Shown: positions 16,953-25,973, counted from the first letter of the stretch. The stretch: 64,000 nt of DNA from Herbaspirillum sp. (GCF_017744395.1 NZ_JAGIBI010000001.1:1202983-1266982), one strand, 5' to 3'. Notes: a model not told the origin generated them from the letters alone. Made by a program: numbers and translations.

Positions 16953-17846
16953 TTACTTCGCCTTCCCCAGCAAATTGTAGATGCTGGAAAAATCCAGCTT
17001 GCCCGCACCGTTCTTGCTGTGGATGTCGTACAGGTTGCGCGCTGCCGCGCCCAGCGGGATCGAACTGCCGGTGGCCAATGCATTTTCTTCCGCCAGCCCC
17101 AGATCCTTCAGCATCAGGTCGACGCCGAATCCGCCGGCATAGTCCTTCGATGCCGGCGCGGTCTCCATCACGCCCGGGCAGGGGTTGTAGACTTCCAGCG
17201 TCCAGTTGCGGCCCGAGCTCTTGGACATGATCTCGGACAGCACCTTGGGATCCATGCCATTGGCCACGCCCAGGCGGATCGCCTCGGAAGTGCCGATCAT
17301 CAGGATGCCCAGCAGCATGTTGTTGCAGACCTTGACGGTCTGGCCGCTGCCGCTGTCGCCTGCGTGGTAGATCGCCTTTCCCATCTTTTGCAAATAAGGC
17401 TGGGCCGCGTCGAAGGCCTGCTTGCTGCCGCCGACCATGAAGGTCAGCGTGCCGGCCGTGGCGCCGTTGGTGCCGCCGGAGACCGGCGCATCCAGCATGT
17501 CGAAGCCTTTGGCCTTGGCCGCGGCGGCCACCTTGCGCGCTGCTTCCGGTGCGATGGTGGAGCAATCGATCAGCAAGGCGCCGGGCTTGGCGCTGGCCAG
17601 CACGCCCTTGTCTCCCAGATACAGCGACTCGACGTGCTTGCTGGCCGGCAGCATGGTGATGACGACGTCGGCCTTGGCCACCGCCGCCATCGAGTCGGCT
17701 TCGGTCTTGCCGCCGGCTTCCACCAGCTTGTCGACGCTGGCCTTGACCAGGTCGTGCCCGCTGACCAAGAAGCCGGCCTTGACCAGGTTCTGCGCCATCG
17801 GCAAACCCATGTTGCCCAGGCCGATGAATACAACGTTGGCGCTCAT
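16953..17846 (-). CDS. mmsB: 3-hydroxyisobutyrate dehydrogenase
   Basis: MmsB oxidises 3-hydroxyisobutyrate to methylmalonate semialdehyde in valine degradation. The 297-residue beta-hydroxyacid dehydrogenase has the NAD site VFIGLGNMGLPMAQNL (residues 5-20), the substrate motif DAPVSGGTNGATAGTL, the catalytic Lys in GQTVKVCNNM and the family sequence GGFGVDLMLKDLGLA. It lies 10 bases downstream of mmsA and is the last gene of the unit. Related enzymes act on tartronate semialdehyde or threonate, but the neighbour mmsA supports the valine assignment. Confidence 0.95.
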   Translation of the reverse strand: MSANVVFIGLGNMGLPMAQNLVKAGFLVSGHDLVKASVDKLVEAGGKTEADSMAAVAKADVVITMLPASKHVESLYLGDKGVLASAKPGALLIDCSTIAPEAARKVAAAAKAKGFDMLDAPVSGGTNGATAGTLTFMVGGSKQAFDAAQPYLQKMGKAIYHAGDSGSGQTVKVCNNMLLGILMIGTSEAIRLGVANGMDPKVLSEIMSKSSGRNWTLEVYNPCPGVMETAPASKDYAGGFGVDLMLKDLGLAEENALATGSSIPLGAAARNLYDIHSKNGAGKLDFSSIYNLLGKAK

Positions 17847-17856
17847 GATGCCCTCC

Positions 17857-19365
17857 TTACTTCAGCGAAATGGTGGTGTTGACCTCGCCGGCCGCGTCTT
17901 CCGGCGCATACCAGCGTGCGGTGACGGTCTTGGTCTGGGTCCAGAAGGTCACCGCCTGCTTGCCGTTGGGTCCGAGATCGCCCAGCTTGGAGGCGCGCGA
18001 ACCGGTGAAGCTGAAGTAGGCCACCGGCACCGGGATCGGCACGTTGATGCCGACCTGGCCGACGTCGATCTCATTCTGGAACTTGCGCGCGGCATAGCCC
18101 GAGCTGGTGAAGATCGAGGTGCCGTTGCCGTTGGGGTTGGCGTTGATGAAGGCGATCGCCTCGTCCAGCGTCTCGACTTCGACGATGCACATCGCCGGGC
18201 CGAAGATTTCCTGGGTGTAGATGTCCATGCTGGGCTTGACGCCGGTGAACACGGTCGGGCCGACGAAGTTGCCGTTCTCGCTGCCGGCCACCTTGAAGTT
18301 GCGGCCGTCCAGCAGCAGCTTGGCGCCCTGCTCGACGCCGCTGCCGATCAGGTGCTCGACGCGCTGCTTGGCCGCCGGCGACACCAGCGGGCCGACATCG
18401 GCCTTGCGGTCGCTGCCGGGGCCGACCTTCAGGGCCTTGGAGCGCTCGACGATCTCGGGGATCCATTCGCGGCTCTTGCCCACCAGCACCACCACCGAGT
18501 TGGCCATGCAACGCTGGCCGGCGGCGCCGAAGGCGGCACCCAGCAGGTTGTTGATGGCGTGGTCCTTGGGCGCGTCGGGCAGCACGATGCAGTGGTTCTT
18601 GGCGCCCATCATGCATTGCGCGCGCTTGCCGGCTTCGCTGGCGCGGCGGTAGACGTGGGTGCCGACATGGGTCGACCCGATGAAGGAGACCGCCTTGATG
18701 TCGGGATGGTCGCAGATCATGTTGGCCACGTCGGGGCCGCCATGCACCACGTTCAGCACGCCCGGCGGCAGGCCTGCCTGGTTGGCCAGCTCAACCAGGA
18801 ACAGCGAGGAAGTCGGGTCTTGCTCTGAGGGCTTGAGCACGAAGGTGTTGCCGCAGGCCACCGCGATCGGGAACATGAAGCAAGGCAGCATCACCGGGAA
18901 GTTGAAGGCGGTGATGCCGGCCCCCACGCCCAGCGGCTGGTAGAGGGTGTAGACGTCGACGCCGCCGGCCACGTTCTCGGCCATCTCGCCCAGTTGCAGC
19001 GAGGTGATCGAGCAGGCATGCTCCACCACTTCCAGGCCGCGCATGACTTCGCCTTCGGCGTCGGGCAAGGTCTTGCCGTGTTCGCGGGTGATCATTTCGG
19101 CCAACGGAGCGATGTTGTCGCGCAGCAGTTGCTGGAATTTCAGCATGATGCGCATGCGCTGCGCCAGCGAGGTATTGCGCCAGGTCTTGAAGGTTTCCTT
19201 GGCGTTGGCGACGGCGCGGTCGACCTCTTCCCTGGTGGCGAACGGCACGCGCGCCACCACTTCCTGGGTCGCGGGATTGAGCACGTCGCGCCATTCCTTG
19301 GAAGTCGACTGCACCTTCTCGCCGTTGATGTAGAGGGGAACGTTGGGGATATTGGCTTGGCTCAT
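17857..19365 (-). CDS. mmsA: CoA-acylating methylmalonate-semialdehyde dehydrogenase
   Basis: MmsA converts methylmalonate semialdehyde to propionyl-CoA with NAD and CoA. The 502-residue aldehyde dehydrogenase has the family-specific start [13 protein letters not shown], the [15 protein letters not shown] segment that replaces the usual Trp-containing motif, the [14 protein letters not shown] nucleotide loop, the catalytic Cys in [11 protein letters not shown] and [11 protein letters not shown] near the end. It sits between the binding-protein gene and mmsB. IolA of inositol catabolism is a close relative; the presence of mmsB argues for valine use. Confidence 0.97.
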   Translation of the reverse strand: MSQANIPNVPLYINGEKVQSTSKEWRDVLNPATQEVVARVPFATREEVDRAVANAKETFKTWRNTSLAQRMRIMLKFQQLLRDNIAPLAEMITREHGKTLPDAEGEVMRGLEVVEHACSITSLQLGEMAENVAGGVDVYTLYQPLGVGAGITAFNFPVMLPCFMFPIAVACGNTFVLKPSEQDPTSSLFLVELANQAGLPPGVLNVVHGGPDVANMICDHPDIKAVSFIGSTHVGTHVYRRASEAGKRAQCMMGAKNHCIVLPDAPKDHAINNLLGAAFGAAGQRCMANSVVVLVGKSREWIPEIVERSKALKVGPGSDRKADVGPLVSPAAKQRVEHLIGSGVEQGAKLLLDGRNFKVAGSENGNFVGPTVFTGVKPSMDIYTQEIFGPAMCIVEVETLDEAIAFINANPNGNGTSIFTSSGYAARKFQNEIDVGQVGINVPIPVPVAYFSFTGSRASKLGDLGPNGKQAVTFWTQTKTVTARWYAPEDAAGEVNTTISLK

Positions 19366-19394
19366 GATGCGTTTTCCATAAGTGAGAAAGAAAG

Positions 19395-19433
19395 GCCGGA
19401 GCGATGCGAGACTGAAGGGAGCGCCGCTCCGGC
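19395..19433 (-). terminator. Hairpin between the binding-protein gene and mmsA (partial terminator)
   Basis: GCCGGAGCG (19395-19403) pairs perfectly with CGCTCCGGC (19425-19433). In the minus direction the stem is followed by CTTTCTTTCT, an interrupted T-run. It would attenuate transcription or protect the 3' end of the upstream message rather than stop it fully. Confidence 0.45.
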
Positions 19434-19441
19434 AAAAAACA

Positions 19442-20674
19442 TTACTGCTTGACCAGCGGGCAAGCCGCGTCCATCGGGCGGAACGCCTGCTGGGCCGGGA
19501 TCACCGACAGCAGCTTCAGGTAATCCCACGGCGCCTTGGATTCGGCCGGCGACTTCACCTGGTACAGGTACATGTCGTGGATCACGCGGCCATCGGGGCG
19601 GATCGAAGCGTTGCGCATGACCACGTCGGAGATCGGGATCTCGCGCATCTTCTGCGACACCACTTTCCAGTCCGATGTCTTGGCGGCGGCGCGCGCCTTC
19701 AGGAAATGGTAGACGCTGGAATACACGCCGGCCTGCACCATGGTCGGCTTGTTGTTCTTGAACAGGGCTTCGAAGCGCTTGGAGAAGCCGCGGGTCTGCT
19801 CGTCGTAGTCCCAGTAGAAACCGTCGGTATAGACCAGGCCCTGGGCCGCATCCAGGCCCAGCGCGTGGACGTCGGACAGGAACACCAGCAGCGCCACCAG
19901 GCGCTGGTCCTTGCCGCCCACCGCGAACGAGCGCGCCTGCTTGATGGCGTTGACAACGTCGGTGCCGCCGTCGGCCAGGCCGATCACCTGCGCCTTGGAA
20001 GCCTGCGCCTGCAGCAGGAAGGAAGAGAAATCGGAAGCATTGAGCGGATGGCGCACCGAACCCACCACGGTGCCGCCGTTGGCCTTGACCACGTCGGAGG
20101 CATCCTTCTCCAGCGAATGGCCGAAGGCGTAGTCCACTGTCACGAAGTACCAGGACTTGTTGCCCAGCTTGGTCAGCGCAGCCGCTGCGCCGGCCGCCTG
20201 CGAATAGGTATCGAACATCCAGTGGAAGCCGTTGGTCGCGCATTCGGCGGTAGTCAGGGCGCCGGTGGCCGGGCCGCTGTACATGGCGATGCCGCCCTTT
20301 TCCTTGATCAGCTTTTGCACCGCCAGCGCCACCGAGGAGTTGGTCAGGTCGGCGATGGCCTCGACCTTGTCGCGGTCCAGCCATTCGCGGGCGCGGGTCA
20401 CGCCCACGTCCGGCTTGTTCTGGTTGTCGGCCGACAGGATGTCGATCTTCATGCCCTTGCATTCGGCCTTGAGGCAGTCTTCCACCGCCATCTTGGCGGC
20501 CACCACCGAGCCCTGGCCGCCCATCGCGGAATACGGGCCGGACATGTCGGTCAGGATGCCGATCTTGACGGTGTTGGGATCTTGCGCGGCAGCCGGGGCG
20601 GCTGCGCCAAAGAGGGAAACCGCACAGGCAACTGCCGCTGCCATGACGGAACGGCCGAATACGTTCTTACGCAT
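19442..20674 (-). CDS. Branched-chain amino acid-type ABC transporter substrate-binding protein
   Basis: A 410-residue periplasmic binding protein of the LivJ-like (Peripla_BP_6) family. It has a signal peptide ([21 protein letters not shown] to about AAAQ), then [21 protein letters not shown], the first strand and ligand loop of the family, and [15 protein letters not shown]. The start at 20674 has an AAGGAG site at good spacing; the open frame further upstream is nonhomologous. No permease or ATPase genes are adjacent, so it must use a transporter encoded elsewhere. Linkage to mmsA/mmsB suggests a valine-derived or related carboxylate ligand, which is inference. Confidence 0.9.
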   Translation of the reverse strand: MRKNVFGRSVMAAAVACAVSLFGAAAPAAAQDPNTVKIGILTDMSGPYSAMGGQGSVVAAKMAVEDCLKAECKGMKIDILSADNQNKPDVGVTRAREWLDRDKVEAIADLTNSSVALAVQKLIKEKGGIAMYSGPATGALTTAECATNGFHWMFDTYSQAAGAAAALTKLGNKSWYFVTVDYAFGHSLEKDASDVVKANGGTVVGSVRHPLNASDFSSFLLQAQASKAQVIGLADGGTDVVNAIKQARSFAVGGKDQRLVALLVFLSDVHALGLDAAQGLVYTDGFYWDYDEQTRGFSKRFEALFKNNKPTMVQAGVYSSVYHFLKARAAAKTSDWKVVSQKMREIPISDVVMRNASIRPDGRVIHDMYLYQVKSPAESKAPWDYLKLLSVIPAQQAFRPMDAACPLVKQ

Positions 20675-20882
20675 TTTGTCTCCTTGATATTGTCGTTTTT
20701 GTCGGTTGCGCCTGGCGTTGCATCGACGCCGGGTCGCACCGCATGATCTCCTGCCGCGGGAAGCACGCTTCCTCTGCAGCAAGTGTATTTTGCATGTGCG
20801 TTAATATCGATACAATAACCATAAATTCAAAAGGCTTTTGCATCTATGCAAAACATCCGGCATATCAACAGGAGAGCGCACG

Positions 20883-21797
20883 TTGGACTGGGACAACCTG
20901 AGGATCTTCCTCGAACTCACCCGCAGCCAGGGGCTGGTGGATGCCGCCAAGAAGCTGGGCATCGACCACTCCACCGTATCGCGCCGGATGAAGCGTTTCG
21001 AGGAGCAGGTCGGCAGCCAGCTGTTCGACCGTAACAACCACGGCTACAAGCTGACCGCCGACGGCTACCGGCTGGTGGAATACGCCGAGAAGATAGAAAG
21101 CACCGTCTACGCCGCCGCCGAGGAGCTGGGCGGACACAACAGCAAGCTCTCCGGCCAGGTGCGGCTGGGCGCCACCGAAGGCTTCGGCACCTTTGTGCTG
21201 GCGCCGCACATCGCCCACTTCTGCGCGCGCAACCCGCACATCACGGTGGACATGCTGCCGATGCCGCGCTTCGTCAACCTGTCCAAGCACGAGGCCGACA
21301 TCAGCGTGTCGATCGAGCGCCCGCTGTCCGGTAATTACGTGGTCACAAAACTGTCGGACTATGTCCTGAAGCTGTACGCCACCCGCGACTACCTGGTCAG
21401 CCACGCTCCCATCGACAGCCTGGCCGACCTGGAGCGGCACAACTTCATCGGTTACATTGACGACCTGGTGTTCAGCGAGGAATTGCGCTACAAGGATACG
21501 GTCGCCCCCGATGCCTTCCGCGCCTTTCGCAGCACCAGCGTGGTGGCGCAATACACCGCCGCCTGCAGCGGTAATGCATTGGCCATCCTGCCCTGCTTCC
21601 TGGCCCAGCAGTCGGAACAGCTGGTGCCGGTGCTGGAGCGGGACATCGCCATCACCCGCACCTTCTGGCTGGTGGCGTCCAGCGAACAGCGACATGTGGC
21701 GCGCGTATCGGCCCTGTGGCGCTACCTGCGCGAATGCGTGGAGATGAACCGCGATTACCTGATGGGCAATTCGCGCCAGATGCAGTGGCTGCCCTGA
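20883..21797 (+). CDS. LysR-family regulator, divergent from the mms genes
   Basis: A 304-residue LysR-type regulator. The N-terminal winged helix is LRIFLELTRSQGLVDAAKKLGIDHSTVSRRMKRFEEQVGSQLFDR, and the effector domain follows from about residue 90. The start is taken as TTG at 20883 because it has an AGGAG site 8 bases upstream and homology begins at DWDNLRIF; an ATG at 20838 is in frame but lacks such support. It is divergent from the binding-protein-mmsA-mmsB unit with 208 bases between, the standard arrangement for a LysR activator of that unit. Confidence 0.9.
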   Translation: MDWDNLRIFLELTRSQGLVDAAKKLGIDHSTVSRRMKRFEEQVGSQLFDRNNHGYKLTADGYRLVEYAEKIESTVYAAAEELGGHNSKLSGQVRLGATEGFGTFVLAPHIAHFCARNPHITVDMLPMPRFVNLSKHEADISVSIERPLSGNYVVTKLSDYVLKLYATRDYLVSHAPIDSLADLERHNFIGYIDDLVFSEELRYKDTVAPDAFRAFRSTSVVAQYTAACSGNALAILPCFLAQQSEQLVPVLERDIAITRTFWLVASSEQRHVARVSALWRYLRECVEMNRDYLMGNSRQMQWLP

Positions 21798-21841
21798 CAG
21801 TAGTCGGCCTTTTTTCACACCGGCCCTGAAAGCCGGCCCTT

Positions 21842-22003
21842 AGAACCTGTTTACGATCTCGCCGGGAGTCGGCCAAATGGAATTTCAGGATGGGATGCAA
21901 GGCGCAAAACGTAGACGGGCCGGTGGCCCGGCGAGGCTTTGCAACGCGGCAGACCGCCTGAAAGGCCATTTGGACGGCCCCGGTGAGATCGTAAACAGGT
22001 TCT
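21842..22003. repeat. 162-base imperfect palindromic intergenic element
   Basis: The outer arms are 25 bases each (21842-21866 and 21979-22003) and match as inverted repeats with one mismatch; the end sequence is AGAACCTGTTTACGATCTC. Pairing continues inward in blocks (CCAAATGG with CCATTTGG; TTTCAG with CTGAAA) to a GC-rich apex CGGGCC-GGTGG-CCCG near 21918. The whole element could fold into one long hairpin in RNA of either strand. It lies 45 bases after the LysR gene and ends 9 bases before the ribosome-binding site of the DJ-1 gene. It has the look of an ERIC-like intergenic repeat; copy number elsewhere cannot be judged here. Confidence 0.7.
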
Positions 22004-22024
22004 TACCCCTCCAAGGAGACGAAG

Positions 22025-22606
22025 ATGGCAGCGAAGAAGATTCTGTTGTTGACCGGCGATTTCGCCGAGGACTACGAAACCATGGTGCCGTTCCAGGCGC
22101 TGCAGATGGTCGGCCACACGGTGCACGCGGTCTGCCCCGGCAAGAAAGCCGGCGACAAGGTCAAGACCGCGATCCACGATTTCGAGGGCGACCAGACCTA
22201 TTCCGAGAAGCCGGGCCACAACTTCGCCCTCAACGCCAGCTTCGACGAGGTCAGCGCGACCGGCTACGATGCCCTGGTGGTGGCCGGCGGCCGCGCCCCG
22301 GAATACCTGCGCCTGAACCCGAAGGTGATCGAGCTGGTGCAGGCCTTCGCCAAGGCCGACAAGCCGATCGCCGCGGTCTGCCACGGCCCGCAGGTGCTGG
22401 CCGCGGCCGGCGTGCTGGAAGGCAAGAAGGTGTCCGCCTATCCGGCCTGCGCGCCGGAAGTAAAGCTGGCCGGCGGCCAGTACGCAGATATCGCGGTGGA
22501 CGCTGCGGTGACCGACGGCAAGCTGGTGACCGCGCCCGCCTGGCCGGCGCATCCCACGTGGCTGGCGCAGTTCCTGAAGGTGCTGGGCACCAGGATCGAA
22601 CCCTGA
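22025..22606 (+). CDS. DJ-1/PfpI family protein
   Basis: A 193-residue member of the DJ-1/PfpI glutamine-amidotransferase-like superfamily. The nucleophile elbow is [15 protein letters not shown] with Cys119-His120, and the start is [15 protein letters not shown] with the conserved Glu. Relatives include glyoxalase III/deglycase-type, isocyanide hydratase and stress proteins; the exact reaction cannot be assigned. It has an AAGGAG ribosome-binding site just behind the palindromic element and is followed by a terminator, so it is a single-gene unit. Confidence 0.92.
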   Translation: MAAKKILLLTGDFAEDYETMVPFQALQMVGHTVHAVCPGKKAGDKVKTAIHDFEGDQTYSEKPGHNFALNASFDEVSATGYDALVVAGGRAPEYLRLNPKVIELVQAFAKADKPIAAVCHGPQVLAAAGVLEGKKVSAYPACAPEVKLAGGQYADIAVDAAVTDGKLVTAPAWPAHPTWLAQFLKVLGTRIEP

Positions 22607-22625
22607 TCCGATTGCCGCAAGCCTG

Positions 22626-22655
22626 AAAAGCGCATCTGCCCGGATGCGCTTTTTT
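22626..22655 (+). terminator. Rho-independent terminator after the DJ-1/PfpI gene
   Basis: The stem AAAAGCGCATC / GATGCGCTTTT with loop TGCCCG is followed by further T residues, 20 bases after the stop. Confidence 0.95.
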
Positions 22656-22745
22656 ATTCATGGCGAGAAAAAACCGCGCCGTCCCACAATATTCCCGCCG
22701 CCTGCCCGTCTTCCCGGCATGCAGTCGATTTCCAACCACCATGCG

Positions 22746-23306
22746 ATGAGCGACAAAGACAGCGAGATCACCGCCACCGTACTGCGCGAGCGCACGCGGC
22801 TGGGCGGCTTCATCCGCCGTCGGGTCGCCGACGCCGGCGAAGCCGAGGACATCCTCCAGGATGTATTCCATGAGTTCGTCCAGGCCTATCGCTTGCCCGA
22901 GCCGATCGAGCAGGTCAGCGCATGGCTGTTCCGGGTAGCGCGCAACCGCATCATCGACCGCTTCCGCAAGAAGAAGGAAGAGCCGCTGCCCGATCCCGGC
23001 GATGCGGAGGACTTCGAGGCAGCCGAGGGCGCGTGGCAGTTGAACCTGGCGCTGCCGGCCGGCAGCGACGGCCCGGAAGCGGCCTATGTCCGCTCGGTGC
23101 TGCTGGAAACGCTGCAGCAGGCGCTCGACGAGTTGCCTGACAATCAACGCGAGGTGTTCGTCGCGCACGAGCTCGACGGCATCAGTTTCAAGGAGATGGC
23201 GGCCGCCAGCGGCACCAGCCTCAACACCCTGCTGGCGCGCAAGCGCTATGCGGTCTTGCATCTGCGCGAGCGGCTGCAGGCGATTTACGACGAATTGGAG
23301 ATGTGA
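22746..23306 (+). CDS. ECF-type RNA polymerase sigma factor
   Basis: A 186-residue sigma-70 family protein with only regions 2 and 4. Region 2 is RVADAGEAEDILQDVFHEFV ... QVSAWLFRVARNRIIDRFRKKKEE, and region 4 is LDELPDNQREVFVAHELDGISFKEMAAASGTSLNTLLARKRYA. The start is uncertain: ATG at 22746 is preferred because homology begins at MSDKDSE; ATG at 22719 adds nine residues. Neither has a clear ribosome-binding site. The downstream membrane-protein gene overlaps its stop (TGATG), so they form one unit. No zinc-finger anti-sigma factor is encoded nearby. Confidence 0.9.
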   Translation: MSDKDSEITATVLRERTRLGGFIRRRVADAGEAEDILQDVFHEFVQAYRLPEPIEQVSAWLFRVARNRIIDRFRKKKEEPLPDPGDAEDFEAAEGAWQLNLALPAGSDGPEAAYVRSVLLETLQQALDELPDNQREVFVAHELDGISFKEMAAASGTSLNTLLARKRYAVLHLRERLQAIYDELEM

Positions 23307-23644
23307 TGGACGAGATCAGGCCCCCGCGCCGTTTCAGGATGCATTGGCTGGGCAAGCTGTGCTGCGCGGCGCTGTGCGTTGCCGTATTGGGCGGCGCCGT
23401 GATGCTGCTGTGGAACTGGGTGATGCCGCCCATCTTCCCGGGCGCCGCCGAGATCGGTTTCTGGCGCGCGCTGGGCTTGCTGGTGCTGTGCCGCATCCTG
23501 TTCGGCGGCTTTCGCGGCCACCGCGGCTGGCATGAAAAGAAACGCCGCATGCGCGCACGCTGGCAGGCCATGACGCCGGAAGAGCGCGAGCGCATGGAAT
23601 CGCGCTTCTGCATGTTCGGCCGCAGCCGTAACAACGGCGAATGA
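23306..23644 (+). CDS. Small membrane protein coupled to the ECF sigma factor
   Basis: A 112-residue protein of unknown function. Two hydrophobic segments (about residues 15-37, LGKLCCAALCVAVLGGAVMLLW, and 51-65, FWRALGLLVLCRILF) are followed by a basic, His/Arg-rich cytoplasmic-looking tail (GGFRGHRGWHEKKRRMRARW) and a short MTPEERERMESRF helix near the end. The gene starts within the stop codon of the sigma gene, so translation is coupled. By position it may control or serve the sigma factor, but it shows no anti-sigma domain and I assign no function. Confidence 0.8.
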   Translation: MDEIRPPRRFRMHWLGKLCCAALCVAVLGGAVMLLWNWVMPPIFPGAAEIGFWRALGLLVLCRILFGGFRGHRGWHEKKRRMRARWQAMTPEERERMESRFCMFGRSRNNGE

Positions 23645-23686
23645 ATACCGGCCTGTTTTTCTCCCCTCCCCTGACAGGAGAAACCC

Positions 23687-24555
23687 ATGCATAGCTTCAA
23701 GCCGCGCGCCGCGCACGCGTCGTCGTCGCCGGCGCCAACAGCCCGACCGGGCGCCTGCTGCTGTTGCTGCTGCGCGATTCGGGCGTCCACGCCACCGCGC
23801 TGGTGCGCTCGCCGGCTACGCTGGTGGCCGATGAAGTGGTTGCCGACTGGACCGATAATCCGCGCAGCGCCGAAGCCATCGCCGCCGCCGATGCGGTAGT
23901 GCTGCTGACCGGGGTGTTCGGCGCCGGCGACTGGAGCGCCTATGAACGCGGCATGGTCGACACGGCGCGGCATATCGCCAGGGCGGTTGGCGTGCGCGAC
24001 ACGCGGGTGGTGTATTTTTCCTCACTGCTGGCCGATGCCGCTTCCGACAACTGGTACCTGAAGGCCAAAGGCATGGCCGAGCAGCTATTGAAGCCGTTGC
24101 CAGGCAGCGTGATCTTCCGCCTGGGCCCGGTGGTGCGCGGCAGCCCGCAGCCGCTGCCTTTCGAACAGGCCCTGCTGCAGCCGGCGCCGGATGCGCCGGT
24201 GGTGCTGTACGGCGATGAAAAGCGCACCAGCCGCCCGATCAACCTGGGCGACGTCGCCACCATCGCGGAGGCGGCGGCGCTGGGCGCGGGCAAACCCGGC
24301 ATCTATGAGTTGAGCGGCCCGGAAGAACACAGCCTCGGGCAATTGGCAAAACTGGCCAACGGCGCCGAAGTGGCGATCCGCACCGCGCCCTTGCAGGCGC
24401 TGGCTTGCCCCGCCTTGCAGCACACGGTGCGCGACCTGCTGGCGCGCATCGCCGCCCCGCGCGATGCGCAGGCGACGGCCGCCACCGCCGCCGAATTCGG
24501 CCTGCGGCTCACGCCGTTGTCGCTGGCCTGGCCGCTGGATGCGGTCGAGGCCTGA
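23687..24555 (+). CDS. NmrA-like NAD(P)-binding protein with a frameshifted N-terminus
   Basis: From about 23713 to 24555 one frame encodes a Rossmann-fold protein: RVVVAGANSPTGRLLLLLLRD (dinucleotide motif), then LVRSPATLVADEVVADWTD, YFSSLLADAASDNWYLKAKGMAEQ and a C-terminal substrate domain. That frame has a stop at 23692-23694 and no ATG or GTG before the motif. The only well-placed start, ATG 23687 behind CAGGAG, is in a different frame and would yield a Cys-rich nonsense peptide to 23899. A single missing base in the GC-repetitive stretch 23702-23720 would join the two. So the gene is either a recent frameshift mutant, a sequencing error, or starts at TTG 23764 without its nucleotide loop. 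Confidence 0.75.
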
Positions 24556-25347
24556 TCAGTTTTTATTGATCCAGGCTGGAGAACTCTTTTCAAGGAAGGC
24601 ACGCAAGCCTTCCTTGCCCTCGTCCGAGGCGCGCAGGTCGGCAATCACGCCGGCCGTATATTCCGCCAGTTCCGGCGTGACCTTCAACGGATTGGCCACC
24701 TGCGCCAACTGCTTGGCCGCGCGCATGGCTTGCGGGCCGTTGGCCAGCAGGATATCGAGCGTCTGTCCGACCTTGGCATCGAGTTCGGCGGCCGGCACTA
24801 TTTCATGCACCAGGCCTATGTCGGCCGCGCGGGCGGCGGTGAAGCGCTCGCCCGAGACGAAGTAGCGGCGCGCCTGCGATACCCCCATCTTGGCGACCAC
24901 ATACGGGCTGATGGCCGCCGGCGCCAAACCCAGCTTGACTTCGGACAAGGCGAAGAACGCCGCTTCCGAGGCAACCACGATGTCGCAGCACGACACCAGC
25001 CCTACCCCGCCTCCCATTACCGCGCCCTGCACCTTGGCCACCGTAGGGGCCGGGAAGCTGTTGAGGGTTTCCATCAACAACGCCAGGTTGCGCGCATCGC
25101 GCAGGTTGTCCTCGCGCGAGGCGTCGGCCATGCGCCGCATCCATGCCAGGTCGGCGCCGGCGGAGAAGGATTTGCCGGTCGAGGCCAGCAGCAGCACGCG
25201 GGTGCGAGGATCTTCTTTTGCTTGCTTGATCAGGTTGATCAGGTGGGTGATCAGCTTGTCATCGAAGGCATTATGGACGTCGGGGCGATTCAGCGTGATG
25301 GTGGCGATGCCGCGGTTGTCGATATCGAGATTGGCTGCTGCTGTCAT
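24556..25347 (-). CDS. Enoyl-CoA hydratase/isomerase, LiuC-like
   Basis: A 263-residue crotonase-fold enzyme. The oxyanion-hole segments are FSAGADLAWMRRMA and QGAVMGGGVGLVSCCDIVVA, and the active-site region reads SEVKLGLAPAAISPYVVAKMG; the PA-ISPYV pattern is that of 3-methylglutaconyl-CoA hydratases (LiuC) of leucine/isovalerate breakdown rather than of the fatty-acid enzyme. The start at 25347 has an AGGAG site; the open frame upstream is nonhomologous. It is convergent with the NmrA-like gene without any gap. The other liu genes are not nearby, so the substrate is inferred. Confidence 0.88.
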   Translation of the reverse strand: MTAAANLDIDNRGIATITLNRPDVHNAFDDKLITHLINLIKQAKEDPRTRVLLLASTGKSFSAGADLAWMRRMADASREDNLRDARNLALLMETLNSFPAPTVAKVQGAVMGGGVGLVSCCDIVVASEAAFFALSEVKLGLAPAAISPYVVAKMGVSQARRYFVSGERFTAARAADIGLVHEIVPAAELDAKVGQTLDILLANGPQAMRAAKQLAQVANPLKVTPELAEYTAGVIADLRASDEGKEGLRAFLEKSSPAWINKN

Positions 25348-25465
25348 TTGCGCTCCTGTCTTTTGTTGCGCCGCTTGTTGGCGGGCTTGGGGTGTTGTGC
25401 AGGATAACGCAAAAATTACGGAGGGAATGTTGGGCGGGCGACAGTGAGTGCAGGAGTGTCGAGAC

Positions 25466-25490
25466 AAAAAAATAGCCCGCTATGCGGGCT
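25466..25490 (-). terminator. Terminator of the tRNA cluster
   Basis: The stem AGCCCGC / GCGGGCT with loop TAT is followed in the minus direction by ATTTTTTT. It lies 11 bases beyond the last tRNA-Glu. Confidence 0.9.
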
Positions 25491-25500
25491 TATCTTGTCT

Positions 25501-25576
25501 TGGCGTCCCCACGGGGATTCGAACCCCGGTACTCACCGTGAAAGGGTGATGTCCTAGGCCTCTAGACGATAGGGAC
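25501..25576 (-). tRNA. tRNA-Glu (anticodon TTC), copy 3 in transcription order
   Basis: A 76-base cloverleaf beginning GTCCCTATCGTCTAGAGGCC on the minus strand, with anticodon loop CTTTCAC (TTC), T-loop GGTTCGAATCC and an encoded CCA end. The sequence is identical to the two other Glu copies in the cluster. Confidence 0.98.
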
Positions 25577-25645
25577 ATTCCGGTACTGCTGATTTCTACT
25601 TCCAAGTTTCGCTTGGAAAATCACCGCAAAACTGCTGCGGGTCGC

Positions 25646-25721
<76 letters not shown>

Positions 25722-25729
25722 GGCGAAGT

Positions 25730-25755
25730 AAAAAGCCCGCGCTCTCGCGGGCTTT
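25730..25755 (-). terminator. Terminator-like hairpin inside the tRNA cluster
   Basis: AAAGCCCGCG / CGCGGGCTTT form a perfect 10-pair stem with a CTCT loop. In the minus direction the stem runs into TTTTTAC. It lies between the second tRNA-Glu and the second tRNA-Ala and would divide the cluster into an Ala-Glu-Glu part and an Ala-Glu part, unless read-through or RNA processing dominates. Confidence 0.7.
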
Positions 25756-25763
25756 CGACAACC

Positions 25764-25839
25764 TGGCGTCCCCACGGGGATTCGAACCCCGGTACTCACC
25801 GTGAAAGGGTGATGTCCTAGGCCTCTAGACGATAGGGAC
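25764..25839 (-). tRNA. tRNA-Glu (anticodon TTC), copy 2 in transcription order
   Basis: A 76-base cloverleaf identical to the other Glu copies, with anticodon TTC and encoded CCA. It is followed in transcription order by a terminator-like hairpin. Confidence 0.98.
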
Positions 25840-25897
25840 ATGTACTGCTTTATCTGCGCTGCCCTGAGTTACTGCGATTGCAACGCCGATTGAAATC

Positions 25898-25973
25898 TGG
25901 CGTCCCCACGGGGATTCGAACCCCGGTACTCACCGTGAAAGGGTGATGTCCTAGGCCTCTAGACGATAGGGAC
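25898..25973 (-). tRNA. tRNA-Glu (anticodon TTC), copy 1 in transcription order
   Basis: A 76-base cloverleaf identical to the other Glu copies. The spacer to the Ala gene upstream (25974-26043) is a near copy of the spacer at 25577-25645, showing that an Ala-Glu unit was duplicated. Confidence 0.98.

Noticed and set aside
23687..23899. A separate 70-residue Cys-rich protein starting at ATG 23687
   Set aside because: It is the out-of-frame reading of the NmrA-like gene; the run of Cys codons comes from CTG repeats read one base off.
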